From Microplitis mediator (taxonomy: Eukaryota; Arthropoda; Insecta; Hymenoptera; Braconidae): 64,000 bases of DNA. The notes under the pieces are model-generated. The model was given only the letters and a program-made list of their open reading frames with translations, was not told the DNA's origin and did no database searches. This document shows, piece after piece, positions 1-11,795 of this stretch (position 1 is the stretch's first letter; the number at the start of each line of letters is the position of its first letter). The stretch spans positions 24,743,364-24,807,363 of the forward strand of contig NC_079975.1 of NCBI RefSeq assembly GCF_029852145.1, in the 5' to 3' direction. The translations under genes were made by a program, and so were the position numbers.

Positions 1-843
1 AGCATATAATTTATATTATATATGGCACCATATATTTTCTTTGTTATATTTAAGCATATATTTTATTCGGTGTATGTATATGTATATGGGTATATATATT
101 CGCATCAAATTAACTAATTTTGAAAATTTTAACTGCAATTTAAAGAGTATATTAAAATTTAGATCTAATTTTATTGGAGTTGATCATACGAATAAGAAAC
201 TTTTTTTTCCATACACAATATAAATATATGTTTTTATATATGATCAGAATATATTTTTCGTATATGATAGAAATATATATTTTTATGTATGATAAAAATA
301 TAGTTTTCGTATATGACAAGAATATATATTTTCATATATGATAAAAATATATTTTTTGTATATGATCGACATATATATTTTATATATGCTAAATATATAC
401 GGACTGGTATATGATGAATATTATATTTTTTAATATAAAAAAAATATATCAGAAAATATAGTTAAATTGGCCACATATATTTTCTGATATTTATCATATA
501 TTTTTACATATATTTTGACCATATATGTTATTTTCATACGGGTTCATACATGATCAGAATATATTTTTCGAGTATGATAGAAATATATATTTTTATGCAT
601 GATAAAAATATAGTTTTCGTATATGACAAGAATATATATTTTCATATATGATAAAAATATATTTTTTGTATATGATCGACATATATATTTTATATATGCT
701 AAATATATACGGACTCGTATATGATGAATATTATATTTTTTAATATAAAAAAAAATATATCAGAAAATATAGTTAAATTGGCCATATATATTTTCTGATA
801 TTTATCATATATTTTGACCATATATTTTATTTTCATACATGAT
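1..843. repeat. AT-rich CCCGTATG element, right part, with internal tandem duplication
   Basis: This is the left-truncated end of the AT-rich family seen complete at 43241-44031 and 21974-23018, here in reverse orientation. It is built of degenerate CATATATGATAAAAATATAT-like words. The terminal CATACGGG lies near 534-541. The stretch 542-843 repeats 222-541 almost word for word, so the end has been duplicated in tandem. The short open frame at 41-223 lies inside the repeat and is not a gene. Confidence 0.7.
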
Positions 844-2275
844 ACTCTTAACTAATTAAATAATTGACTTTATTTATCTTTAATATTAAACACTAATTTT
901 TTTTTCTTTACTATTTTATTAATTATTATTTTTCTGTTTGCCCAGTTATCGAATTGTTGATTCAAGTGAAACCATAAGTTCACTGCAGTAAAGGAGGACA
1001 CAAAAAAAAACAGTTGATAATAAATTATCTGTACTGCAACCGTATGCAGAAACCGCAACTGTATGCTACAGTAATGACGTCACATAAAAAGTATCAAGAA
1101 AATTCGTATGTCATATCATAATTATTAAATAATATAATATACCAATTAGCATACTCTGATATTTATTTATATTTATGTCGGAAAAAAATATCACAGCAAA
1201 TGATAAAAAAAACTATCTCACTTCTAAATTTATCATCTCCGAGATATCCACGTAAATAACATGAATTTATTGACCCAGTTTACGTCTATTATTCACTTTT
1301 AATTGCAAAACATAATTTCTTAATTGATCTGCATATCAGAATAATTAATAATCAAGGAGCTTTTAGTAATTAATATAATTACAGTTTAAATACAAACATT
1401 AAACATTTACGGTTTAAATTATAAAACGTCTTGTATTTATTTTATCAGACAACGCAGTCGTTATCAGGGTGAATCGAATGTAAAAAAAATCATTAAAATT
1501 ATAAAGACTCAATTATCCGTCAGTCATATATACTAATTTTTTTTTTTTTTTTTATAAATTATTTGAATATTCAAATTTCGTAACTGATACTTTTCATACT
1601 CCGGCAACAATTATTTATTTAATCTGACAAATAAAATGATAAATTATTACGAAGCAGTCATTATATAAAAATTTATATATCTTTCAAAGCCAAAGGATTG
1701 AATTCATCAGAGTGGTATACAAATGATAATATTTTTCATGTATTCACAGCATTTATTAGCTTCAGAGATATAAATATAAATATATGCCAGTGGTATAGAA
1801 GTTAATTTAAATGAATATAAAAAAAATTCATTCGATTTAGTATCACTACAAACATGTTCCGAAATTGACCTCACTTACTTATACTTAATAGGCTTAATAG
1901 CCCCCTATCGAGTGAAGTTTATCGACAATTTTAATGTTGTAACAAATAAATTAAGGCAGATGAAGTAGCGTTATATATAATACTGAGATATAACTGTTTG
2001 GGTTTTATAAAAGTTTAGGCTAAGCTAATTGTAAGCCGTGTTGACGAACGACGGGGATAGTCTTATGACGGGGATAGTGAACTAATAATACAAGTGAACA
2101 GTACAGTTGTATTGTATTATCGTATATCGTATTTGTATAAGCGAGAGAGATTGTGGATAAAAAAGGAAAGTCAAGGCAACTTCGAAAAAATAACTGATAC
2201 CTCTCACTCACACGACTTCAAGTTGTCTTTCTTATTTAGTCAGAGACTATTACCAGAGGTTAGTAACCGAGTTCG
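844..2275. other. intergenic, upstream of the transporter gene
   Basis: AT-rich unique-looking DNA with poly-A and poly-T runs. I see no coding region. Base composition becomes less AT-rich from about 2020 toward the gene start, as expected for promoter and leader DNA. Confidence 0.5.
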
Positions 2276-2281
2276 TCAGTT
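2276..2281 (+). promoter_or_regulatory. candidate initiator (TCAGTT) of the transporter gene
   Basis: TCAGTT matches the arthropod initiator consensus TCAGTY. Starting at its A would give a leader of about 120 nt before the ATG at 2401. I see no convincing TATA box about 30 bp upstream. Other start sites are possible, so this is a weak call. Confidence 0.3.
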
Positions 2282-2400
2282 CACTGTCGAGCGGTATACG
2301 GGACTGATCGGCTCCGACAGCTCAACGTCAAAATTTTACGCGCATGTGATAAGTGATTATTAATTTAGTTGAGAAACGTCAGCTTGATCTGTGATACAAA

Positions 2401-4125
2401 ATGGCGAGCGTCGACACCGATCTTGAGGAGCTAATGTCTCATCTTGGTGAGTTTGGGAAATATCAGACATTTCAATTTTCCTTGCATGTCTTGTCTGGAT
2501 TGCTGGCAGGACTTCACATGCTGACTTTGATAACTGTTGCTGCAGTACCTGAGCACAAGTGCGTTGTTCCTGGACTTGGTGATAGACTGGGCTTAGATTC
2601 TGCAGAACTAAGTTGGGATAATGTACCAGGTGTAAACGCAACTTATACTAATGGGACGAAACTTGATGGCGTGTTTCTGAACTTGGATTCCTGTTCTTAC
2701 TTGGACGAGGATAACAAGACGAAATTATGTGATAAGTGGGTTTACGATACTACCCATTATAAATCATCAAGAGGAATCGAGTGGAACTTCGTTTGCTCGA
2801 ATAAATGGCGAGGTGCAGTAGCACAAGCCACCTACATGATTGGTGTATTCACTGGCGCTGTTACTTTGGGTAGTTTGGCTGATAAATATGGTCGCAAAAT
2901 AATATTTTGCATATCAGCCACTGGACAACTTATACTGGGTGTGTTGGTTGCTTTGGTTCCCGAATACTTTACATTCTTATTAGTCCGGTTTTTGTACGGT
3001 ATCTTCGGATCATCGGGTGCCTACATCACCGGATTTGTACTTACGATGGAAATGGTTGGAGCATCGAAAAGAACATTTTGTGGAATAATGTTCCAAGTGT
3101 TATTCTCATTTGGTTTTGTCATCGTTGCATTCTGGGGCTACGTAATAAAAGACAGAATGTGGTTACAAATAGTGTACGGTCTCCATAGTAGTTTATTGAT
3201 TGGACACTGGTGGTTAATGGACGAGTCACCACGATGGCTTTGGGCTCAGGGTCGTGCCAAAGAGGCTATCAAAATAGTCCAGAAAGCACTTAAAATAAAC
3301 GGCGATAACACTCAACTAGACGTAGCTAAATTCGTTTCTAAAAATAAAGCCAAGCGGAGCTTACGAAATGATGATTCAGGATCATATGGTGCGATTGATT
3401 TATTGAAGACACCGAACTTGAGAAAGAACTTCTTGAATGTTTGTCTCAATTGGTTTGCCAACGCCATTGTTTACTATGGTCTTTCTTTGAGCAGCGGAAA
3501 ACTTGAAGGAAATCCGTATCTGATGCTCGCTTTGAATGGAGTCGTCGAATTACCGAGTTATGTTTTTACTGTACTAACAATGGACAGAGTTGGAAGACGA
3601 TTCTTAGTCAGTTCTTTTATGATCATCGGTGGTGTTTGTTGTGTTGTAGCGGCTTCTATTCCTAAAGATTTGTCAGGATCTGCGGGTGCAGTAATAGCTA
3701 TTGTACTATTCGGTAAATCATGTATTGCAATATCATTTGCAGTTATTTATAATTACACTGCCGAATTATTTCCTACTGTATTGCGAAATACGGCCCTTGG
3801 AATAGGATCTATGTGCTGCCGTCTCAGTGGTGCTTTAACACCGATGCTATTGTTATTGGATACGCTTGATCCTCGAGTTCCTGCTACAACCTTCGGTGGA
3901 TTCGCTTTGATTGCTGGATTCATGGCTTTATATCTTCCGGAAACTGCTGGTCATCCTATGCCGGAAACTCTGGAAGATGGTGAAAAATTCGGGGTAGGGG
4001 ATACTTGTTTTACGACTTGCCTTGGACGGAGATATAATAAAAAAGATATTATGCTTAAAGCTGTTGATGATAAAAATGGGGAAAAAGTCATTGAAACTGA
4101 AGAAAAACTTAACAATGGTACATAA
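2401..4125 (+). CDS. organic cation transporter-like protein (SLC22-type MFS carrier)
   Basis: A 574-residue major facilitator superfamily protein encoded in one exon. Its sequence features are those of the SLC22 organic cation/carnitine group, which moves small charged solutes across the plasma membrane; the substrate cannot be read from sequence. A first membrane helix (about residues 25-48) is followed by a large outside loop (about 50-135) with Cys54, Cys98, Cys110 and Cys132 and N-glycosylation sequons at 79, 84 and 105, as is usual in SLC22. The MFS loop motif GSLADKYGRK is at 157-166, the family signature DESPRWL at 274-280, the second-half motif MDRVGRR at 394-400, and PETAGHPMPETLEDGE at 513-528 after the last helix. 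Length is normal for the family. The start is fixed by an in-frame TGA at 2392-2394 and a good context (ACAAAATGG). Lack of introns suggests either an intron-poor lineage or a retrocopy; no poly-A scar was recognised. Confidence 0.92.
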   Translation: MASVDTDLEELMSHLGEFGKYQTFQFSLHVLSGLLAGLHMLTLITVAAVPEHKCVVPGLGDRLGLDSAELSWDNVPGVNATYTNGTKLDGVFLNLDSCSYLDEDNKTKLCDKWVYDTTHYKSSRGIEWNFVCSNKWRGAVAQATYMIGVFTGAVTLGSLADKYGRKIIFCISATGQLILGVLVALVPEYFTFLLVRFLYGIFGSSGAYITGFVLTMEMVGASKRTFCGIMFQVLFSFGFVIVAFWGYVIKDRMWLQIVYGLHSSLLIGHWWLMDESPRWLWAQGRAKEAIKIVQKALKINGDNTQLDVAKFVSKNKAKRSLRNDDSGSYGAIDLLKTPNLRKNFLNVCLNWFANAIVYYGLSLSSGKLEGNPYLMLALNGVVELPSYVFTVLTMDRVGRRFLVSSFMIIGGVCCVVAASIPKDLSGSAGAVIAIVLFGKSCIAISFAVIYNYTAELFPTVLRNTALGIGSMCCRLSGALTPMLLLLDTLDPRVPATTFGGFALIAGFMALYLPETAGHPMPETLEDGEKFGVGDTCFTTCLGRRYNKKDIMLKAVDDKNGEKVIETEEKLNNGT

Positions 4126-4272
4126 TTAGGATTAAGAAAAATATCTGCCTTAATATTTGGTACGGGAATACTTATTGCCTTAATTTATAATCATTATTAT
4201 TAATCAATTGCCTTATAAATTAACTACTTAAAATTTTCCATGTACTTCCGTAGCAATAAGTGAATTTTTAAA

Positions 4273-4278
4273 AATAAA
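4273..4278 (+). terminator. candidate polyadenylation signal of the transporter gene
   Basis: AATAAA about 150 nt after the stop codon, in AT-rich DNA where such hexamers are also common by chance. Confidence 0.4.
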
Positions 4279-4519
4279 TGAATATTTTATTAATTATTTT
4301 TAAAAATTTAATAATATCGTAATTTAACTAATGATTAAATTAATCAAATTTTTTTCCGGTTATTTTCGGAAGTAAGAATATCTCATGATTTATTAGATCA
4401 TAAGAATTAGTGCATTATATGAAAATATATAAAGTCGATCATATGCATATTTATGGATAATATTTTTTTTTTTTATGTTCGTGAAAATTGATCATATGTG
4501 AGCCATATATGTAGTATTT

Positions 4520-5038
4520 ATGACGTATGTGCCTGTGTATGAAAATAATTTTGAGAAAAGTTCATGTCGAATTTCAAAATTTGAGACAGTTTCGAACTTT
4601 TGTCAAATATGAGCAAAGAAATTGTAGAATGGAGTTAGAAAATGGATTAAAAATTTTTCAAAAATGTTTCCAGAAAATTTACTTAATTGGTCAAAAATAA
4701 AAAAATCACATTCAAGTCTTGAGGATGGTCAAAATTTTCTTATCTGTATGAAAATTTGAAAAAGTTCGATTTTCAATGTTTTTAAACTTTTTTGAAATCG
4801 GAAAAAATTAAGATTTGAGTCTCAGAAATTCCCAAAATTCACAATATTCCAATAGTTCTAATGAGTTTATAAGTTCGATCACTCTGGAAAAAATCGATCT
4901 TTCATATCGATAAAAACTATTGAAAATTAGTGAACTTTTGTCATTTCTGCGACTCAAATCGAATTTTTTGTCAATTCCAAAAGTTCTGAAGTCACAAATT
5001 TCAAAATTCGACATATCGACTTTTTCACACGTGTGGGT
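4520..5038. repeat. degraded foldback element, CCCGTGTA family
   Basis: The two halves are imperfect inverted copies: TTCATGTCGAATTTCAAAAT on the left is answered by a sequence complementary to it near 5005. The words GAACTTTT, AAAAGTTC and TCGAA recur as in the better copies at 9002-9545 and 23699-24258. The ends (CCTGTGTA and CACACGTG) are eroded. Confidence 0.5.
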
Positions 5039-5053
5039 TATATATAGAGCATA

Positions 5054-5612
5054 AAGGGGACTCCGGGGCCCCCCTCAAAAATTTTGTAAAAATTTTTTTT
5101 CCCATTTCCGGTCAAATCATGATATCTCTGATGTTTTAAAGATATTTTAAGCTGATCTGCCATATCTGGGGCAAAATGGACCACCAAAAAGAAATTTGCT
5201 ACAGAAAAATTTTTATTTTCTAAACTAAAATGAATTTGAAAAATTTATTGATTAAAGCTCTTTTAGGTCAACAGATTATATTGTGGTTAAAATCAAAAAA
5301 TAAAAATTTTAATAAAACTGATTATATCAGCTAAATAAATTTTTTTTTTAATGAATTAGAATTCCGTAGAATTATAAAGGTACGGAAATAGTATATTTGT
5401 GCTTAAAATCTTTTTTTTCACTTAAAAAAAAAAACAAAAATTTTTTAAAGCTTTTTTTGGAGGAGGGCCCCAGAAAAAAAAATATTTTTTTTTGAGTTTT
5501 GGTCAAACCTTAGTGGGTTTGCTTAAGAAAGGTCCAAATTAGGTTGACCTATAGATTAAAAGCCATAAAAAATAGATACCGGCTGGGGGGCCGTCGTGCC
5601 CCAGTCTCCCTA
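5054..5612. mobile_element. GC-tipped MITE-like element, subfamily 1, copy 1
   Basis: It begins GGGGACTCCGGGGCCCCCC and ends GCCCCAGTCTCCC, with inverted GC-rich tips around an AT-rich middle that contains GGGGCAAAATGGACC near 5170. A second copy lies at 46356-47362 and carries nested insertions. No coding capacity. Confidence 0.65.
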
Positions 5613-6591
5613 TGGCTAATTTTCATTTAGAGATTCATTTTTCACAGGCATATCTATTGTACTTGACAAATGTCTAAGATATTTTTTCATTTAAAAATCA
5701 ATACTTATTATTATAATTATTGTTACTATATATTTTTTAAGAAACTAAGATCTTTATGACTTGATCATATTACTTGAGTATTTTTTATTTTTATCACAAG
5801 TTCCGAGATAAAAAAATTAATATAATATATTTTTGATTCGTTTATAAATATAAAGTTCAATTTTTTATACAACTAAAAAGTATTGCGTGAATATATTTCG
5901 AATAGGGAATAAAAAAATATAAAAATCTAAGTTTTTTTTTGTTTCAAATAATATGTCTATCTTAATTTCTAAGTAAATATTTTTTTAATTATTGAACAAA
6001 GTGTGATGTTGTGAAACTGTGAGCTATGATAATTGAATGAATAACATAATATTTTTTTAAATGTATACAGTACTACACTTAATCATTATGTTTTGAAAGA
6101 TAAATAATGTCTATTAATATTTTAACTTAGTATATACTATTGTATATGATGATAAGAGTTGAGAAAGTAAAATATTTATTGATCCTAATGAACGCTAATT
6201 TCACTGATTATCAGTGTGATAGTCCATTGGTCATAAGGTTTAAATGTTTTATCATATTAGGCATTATATACATGTTGATACCGTCGATAATCGAGCTTAC
6301 TTAAAAAAATTATTTTGTTAAATTTATGTATTTATATAAATGTCAAAAAAAATATATTTTGAATACAAAATTAATTATTCATTTTATTAATCAATTGTTT
6401 ATTTTTTTTTTTTTTTAAGAAATACTGATTTATTATTCGTATTATATTTGTAAGTAATATGAATTTTTATCTTATCGAATAAATAAAAAGTCTTGAAATC
6501 ACAATATGTCAGGTAAGATAAACAAATTTAACACTTCAACATTGTTAAGGTTCTTATCCATTTTTTATACAATATGATATAATTCTCCTCT
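5613..6591. other. intergenic, nothing recognised
   Basis: AT-rich DNA with homopolymer runs. No coding region or repeat family member was recognised. Confidence 0.4.
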
Positions 6592-7425
6592 TTATTGGAT
6601 ATAATTTTTCCGATGTTTATTAAAACTTCATACAACGTTTCGTCAGTCAGTTCGACAGTTTTTATAAATGAGGTAACTATTGACCACGTGTTTTTGAATT
6701 GGTTGAATTTAATTTGATAATTAAATTATTACCGATCAATGTAGGGGACGGGGGGGGGGGGAGGGGGTAGGGTAGGCAAAACGGGGTACCCCCAAAATTT
6801 GGTAAAAAAAAATTTTATATTTTAAATGGTTTTTAAACATTCCAAAATCACTTCTATAAATATAATTAAGCGTTACTTTGAAATTTTCTTGGTAAACTTT
6901 TTCAAAAATCAATTGTCAGTTGAAAAATATTAATGACGTTTGTTTTATGATAAAAACTATTAAAAATTTTTTTTCTTCTTTTGTATCCAATAAACATGTA
7001 AAATATAATTTTTCTTTATGTAAATTACTTAAAAAAAAAATCAACTTAATCAAATTCGTTTAAAATCCAGAAATTTTTTTTTTTTGACCTTTTTTAGGGG
7101 GTACCCCACTTTGCCCGCAGAAATGAAAAATTTTTTTTTTCAACGGTAACTGAAAATTTCTTCTATTTACTATGAATATCATTTTAAAAAAAAAGATTTA
7201 GCGTATTTGAGTCCTCGAAAACTTGGTATTTTCTTAAGTACCCCCTTTTGCCCCTCCCTCCCCTATATTAACTCAAATTAACTGTATAATTTATTTAATT
7301 CGTTACAATAATAATAACTGACTGTGTGTTTTAATTTTAATTGTAGTACCTGAAAAAGTCAGGAAACTGACGAAACGTTGTATGAAGTTTTAATAAGCAT
7401 TGAAACATCAAATTTATTTGTTACC
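6592..7425. repeat. inverted pair of CTGACGAAACG repeat ends around a nested element
   Basis: On the plus strand, 7360-7410 reads CTGACGAAACGTTGTATG then GAAGTTTTAATAA. The reverse complement of the same text is at about 6615-6650. The pair looks like the termini of one foldback-type repeat. It was later split by the GC-tipped element at 6744-7263. Confidence 0.5.
6744..7263. mobile_element. GC-tipped MITE-like element, subfamily 2 (GGTACCCC), copy 1
   Basis: Flanked by TA on both sides (6742-6743 and 7264-7265). The left tip is GGGGACGG plus a G run, then GGCAAAACGGGGTACCCC; the right tip is AAGTACCCCCTTTTGCCCC followed by TCCCTCCCC. Copies with nearly the same body are at 15323-15833 (same orientation) and 51764-52253 (opposite). 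Confidence 0.75.
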
Positions 7426-8232
7426 GTAAGCCAATCATGTTTGTCATTATAACAAAATCTTTCGTTATACCGTTTTATGTTATCAGGACGAAATTCGTTT
7501 TTTTCGTGTAGTAAAAGAACTGGCCAATATAACCATAGTAATAGCAAATTATTAAAAAATTATAACGAACGCGAAGATATGCACGTTTTTCCTGTTTTAT
7601 CATATGCCTGTAAAGCGAACCCTAAGTAGCTGCTTATCGACCATTGTACTACAATCGATAAAGAGGCAAGGTAGGTTTCTAGGTTTTCCACCAGCGTGAC
7701 GTAATGAGTCCATAATGGCGCTCTTTTCAAGCCATTATTGCATTCTCACATCCAGTGAAATGAAATTCTTAAGCAGAATACTTGCAATAAGAATATTAGG
7801 TAAGAGCTGCTGCAGAATTGCTTTGGCTATAGAATTTTTTCTCAGAATCATTCCAAGCTCAAACGCAGTATTTAGGGCTCACGAATAGAAGTAATGTCAA
7901 AAATTCGCACATTTTAAGTAATTCTGCAGAATGTCTGATCTTATGTGTCTTTTAGGCCCAGTAATACGACGAATTTACGTGGAACATTTATAGAAAAATC
8001 TTGCCTCAGACCTCCCTAAGACTGGAAGTTGAGACTGGTGTGAGACTGAAAATACAGATTTTCAAAAAGCTTTTCTAAGATTGCTACTAAGGCCGGTCCT
8101 AAATGTCTTACATTCTGAATATGGGTTTAAAAAAAAATAAAATTTGTTGCTATGAAATTCTGTATGTAGTTTACTGGTGACGTACGCTACTGGTAGCTTA
8201 TTCATAAGAAAATAGAGAATAAGTAAAAATAA
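7426..8232. other. intergenic, nothing recognised
   Basis: Unique-looking DNA, less AT-rich between 7600 and 8100. No coding region or known repeat end was found. Confidence 0.4.
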
Positions 8233-8481
8233 CCCGACAGGTTTTAAGAAATTTTTTTCCCGGTTTTTTTTCTTAGATGAAAGCTTTGAATGTAAATATA
8301 TGAAATAAAGGACAGGGATCGATGCATTACACTATAATCAAGCAATTTTAGCTTTTTCTCTGAACCTTTTCATTCGATGAGGGAGAAAAGTTGAGTAAAG
8401 TTTCCATTGACTGTCTGAGTGCAATAAAAAAAGTATCATTCATCCACTCGAGAGCGAAAGAGTAAATAGAAAAACGACCCG
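8233..8481. mobile_element. piggyBac-like MITE, degraded copy
   Basis: Shares with 19027-19265 and 39265-39504 the internal text AAAGTTTCCATT, GTGCAA(C)AA and a CACTCGAGAG-like stretch, in the same order and at similar spacing. The ends read CCCGAC and GACCCG. The expected TTAA duplications are decayed to ATAA and TTAT. Confidence 0.5.
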
Positions 8482-9001
8482 TTATCAAGCTGTCAATCAT
8501 GATTGATTTGTTTATTATCAATTATAATTAGATGAAAAAGATGTATAAAAATCTAAAACTAATGCAAAAAAAAACTAGGTTGATGTATGAGTCATCTCCA
8601 CCCTTATCTAAAATCGCCTTGTTTCATCCCTTGTCACACAACATATTATTTAACGATACAAAAATACCATTGAAACTTAATGATCTTGAAAGTTTCAGAT
8701 CTCTATCGAATTGACATTCGAGAAAAAAAAAATAAACAAACGTAACAATGAAAACAAAATTTTTTCCCTAGATTTTTTCGAAAATTCTATATTTTATACA
8801 GATACGAGGAAACTATTTTAAAACCAAATAACCGTTATGCCCCTGCTTACGACCACTTCAAAAAACCTACTGTAAAAAATTTCAAGAGATAACATAATTT
8901 TTTTTTCAATGATCCTGTGCATCTACACAAAACAGTTATATATATTTTTGATATAAATTTTAGACTAAAATCCAATTTTTGAAATTCAGACTGAGAACAT
9001 G

Positions 9002-9545
9002 CCCGTGTAAAAAAAATTCGTTCGAAAAAGATTCCAAAAAAGTTCCGCATGTAGACTTCTAAACACGAGACAGAATGGAACTTTTTTGGAACGTTAGTAA
9101 TTTTGGTGGTAAAAAAAAAGTTTTTATGAGCAAATTTGGAGTCAAAAAAGGACGTTCTTGGAACTTTTTTGGAATTTGTTATGGAAGTTTTTTTTTGTTC
9201 TATAAAAAATTCAAAAGTAGTGATTTTTGAACTATTTTTGCATGTTTCTAGAACGTCTCTAGTCTACGAAAGATGCAAAAGTAGTGATTTTGGAATGTAC
9301 TGGAACGCCTTTTAAAGTCCATAAGAAAGTCAAAAGTGGTGATTCTGGAACTTTTTTGGAATGTCTATATAAAATTCCAAAAAAAAGCCAAAAATGTCCT
9401 TTTTGACTAAATTTGCTCATGAAAACTTTTTTTTACCACCAAAATTACTAACATTCCAAAAAAGTTCCATCGAATTAACTCATGTTTAGAAGTTCCGCAT
9501 GCGGAACTTTTTTGGAATCTTTTTGGAATGAATTTTTTTTTACAT
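9002..9545. mobile_element. foldback element, CCCGTGTA family
   Basis: Left end CCCGTGTAAAAAAAATTCG; right end complementary, ending in a T run plus TACA. The arms carry AAAAAAGTTCCGCATG on the left and its inverse CATGCGGAACTTTTTT on the right. The middle has paired words such as AAAGTAGTGATTTT. A closely related copy is at 23699-24258. Short open frames here are artefacts of the repeats. Confidence 0.7.
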
Positions 9546-9881
9546 CAGCAGTAACGTTCGATTTTTTTTGATTTTTTTTCTCAAAAATCCTCAATTTATT
9601 TTAACAAAAAGTTAAGAATTCATTATTTAGTCGATAGAGTATTTCTGGCAACTGAATAATATCGTTTTTCAAAGAACAATATTTTTGTCACGATTTTACG
9701 CAGCGAATACATGACATAAATAATCATAGACATTTGAATAATAACAATAATCATAATAAAAAAAAAAAAATTATTATCTAAAATCTTTAGAAAAAATATG
9801 AGTATACATTTGCAAAACATATGCTCGATTATATTGTGGTCCCCCTACTATTGTTGTCGCCCCACAATCACCAATTAAATC

Positions 9882-9917
<36 letters not shown>

Positions 9918-10737
9918 AGAGTTATTATACCTAAAAGTACATCTGTGTAACTGAATGAACATCGATTCTTATCTTAAATCTAGACATAAAGTCGTTTTAA
10001 TTTACGGCATTCAAGATAAGTTAATTTTTAATTTTTTTTTCCATACCATAAAACACCAGTGACTTAATAAAAAAAAAAATCTTGATTGCTTTTTGCAATC
10101 TAAGTCACTAGAATAAATCGTAGATCTTGGTTGATCTCAAGGTTGTAAAGTTAAAATACGAGGAAATGGGAAAATTTAAAAAGTCCAAGTATGACCTCAA
10201 TCGCGGTGAAGGCAATTGCGGATGAATCTTTTTTATCATTTTATTTTATTTATTTTTTATCATACCTTTTTTTTTATCTCTCTCATACATAGAGACATTT
10301 TCACAATAACTCTCAAGGAGTTTACCCAAGCAAGTTATATAGTTGCATCCAACATAAAAAATTTAAGATATCTGACGAAAAAGACAAGTTTCTCTTGCAA
10401 GTAATAGAAAAAGTTAGAGTCGTTTGGTCGTTTCCTAGAGTGATCTTACATCTTTATTTTCTTATAATAATAATAATAATAATAATTTTTTGTATTATGT
10501 TTTGCATTGCGCATGGTCATATTGTTGTTTATTTTTTTGGCATAAATGACTTTTTATTAATTAAACTGTGGTGTCCTATTTTTAGTATTTCGAAAGTTAC
10601 GTAGGACCTTCACGGATATAATAAATGTATATTTTATAAGACAATTTAATAAAAATTTTATTAACAAATAAATTTTATTAGTAAATTTAATTTTATAATA
10701 GAATGGAACGGAGAAAAAATAATGGTGGTTTAGTCTG
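9546..10737. other. intergenic with short (TA)n and (AAT)n tracts
   Basis: AT-rich DNA. A (TA)n run of about 28 bp lies near 9881-9908 and a short AAT run near 10468-10485. I see no supported gene; several short open frames are low-complexity. Confidence 0.45.
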
Positions 10738-10812
10738 GGAATCGAACCCAGGTCTTTTGATATCACATCAACTCCTCTAAGTTATAAGCTAACCTTAAGG
10801 GGATACGCTACC
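10738..10812 (-). repeat. tRNA-like SINE head or tRNA relic
   Basis: On the minus strand there is an A-box-like GGTTAGCTTATAACTTAGAGG stretch, here split in reading as TAGCTTATAACTTAGAGG, followed about 35 nt later by a B box, GGTTCGATTCC, within CCTGGGTTCGATTCCCAG. The acceptor stem does not pair into a complete tRNA, so I favour a tRNA-derived SINE head or fossil over a working tRNA gene. Confidence 0.4.
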
Positions 10813-10834
10813 GGGCCTCTTTCTCACACTCAGA

Positions 10835-10905
10835 AAAATAAACGGGACTATCTTTGTTGCACTCGTTGAGTAAGTGAGAATTTTAAAACAATTTTTCTCG
10901 GAGAC
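10835..10905 (-). repeat. fragment related to the piggyBac-like MITE
   Basis: On the minus strand it reads GTGCAACAAAGATAGTCCCG, matching the interior of the ~240 bp family at 19027 and 39265. Only a piece is present. Confidence 0.35.
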
Positions 10906-11083
10906 GGATTAGAATTTTTGAAAATACGAAATTTCTAGCCCTCTGTTAAGGTTTTAAAAAACGCTAATGACTCTCTATTTTAGGTTTCTAGTGTTGGTCC
11001 GTAAATTAAATTGAATTGAAAATCGGTTACCGTTACCCCTTAACTATACCACTGAGTTACAAATACTAATAATAATAATAATA

Positions 11084-11601
11084 GGGGAGGAAGGGGCAAA
11101 GTGGGCCCCATGGGGCAAAGTAGGCCCCTTAAAATTTTCAAAACTTCAAAAAATATGGGGGCAAAGTGGGCCCCTGAAAATTTTCTATACGCGAATAAAT
11201 TCGGACGGATAATAAGCTTATCGAAATTTGTTATATAATAAGGGCTAAAATAGACCACCAAAACTGTTCATTAATTATAATTTATTAAGAAAGTTGAAGA
11301 TAAGAAAATTACGTTTTAAGGTTATATCGCAGCAGACTATTAAAATGACTTTTATATTATTAAAATACAATTGTTTTATAGTTATTTGCAAATATCACAG
11401 GTGTAAAGAATAAAAAATATCAAATCCGAAATTTTTTGGAGGGCCCACTTTGCCCCTAATTTTCGATTTTTCAATTTTAATGGACGCAGCATAATGAAGT
11501 GAAAATAAGTATCAAGGGTCTAAAAAGAACTAAACGCTTAAAGAAAATTAATCATATTATAATTATTTTCCTTATGGGGCCCATTTTACCCCCCTCTCCC
11601 C
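11084..11601. mobile_element. GC-tipped MITE-like element, subfamily 4 (GGGCCCACTTTGCCCC), copy 1
   Basis: Starts GGGGAGGAAGGGGCAAAG after TA and ends CCCCCCTCTCCCC before TA. Three copies of a GGGGCAAAGTGGGCCCC-like word occur in the first 100 bp, and the inverse occurs at the other end. AAT repeats lie on both sides, so it entered a trinucleotide array. Copy 2 is at 39120-39835. Confidence 0.75.
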
Positions 11602-11694
<93 letters not shown>

Positions 11695-11696
11695 TC

Positions 11697-11793
<97 letters not shown>
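11602..11793. repeat. (TAA)n microsatellite
   Basis: About 190 bp of TAA repeats with one interruption near 11690-11700. The long open frame here encodes only poly-isoleucine and is an artefact. Confidence 0.95.

Positions 11794-11795
<2 letters not shown>

Noticed and set aside
8532..8714. 60-codon Lys-rich frame
   Set aside because: Composition follows the AT-rich background and it has no recognisable domain.
10738..10812. Functional tRNA gene
   Set aside because: B box present, but the acceptor and D arms do not fold convincingly.
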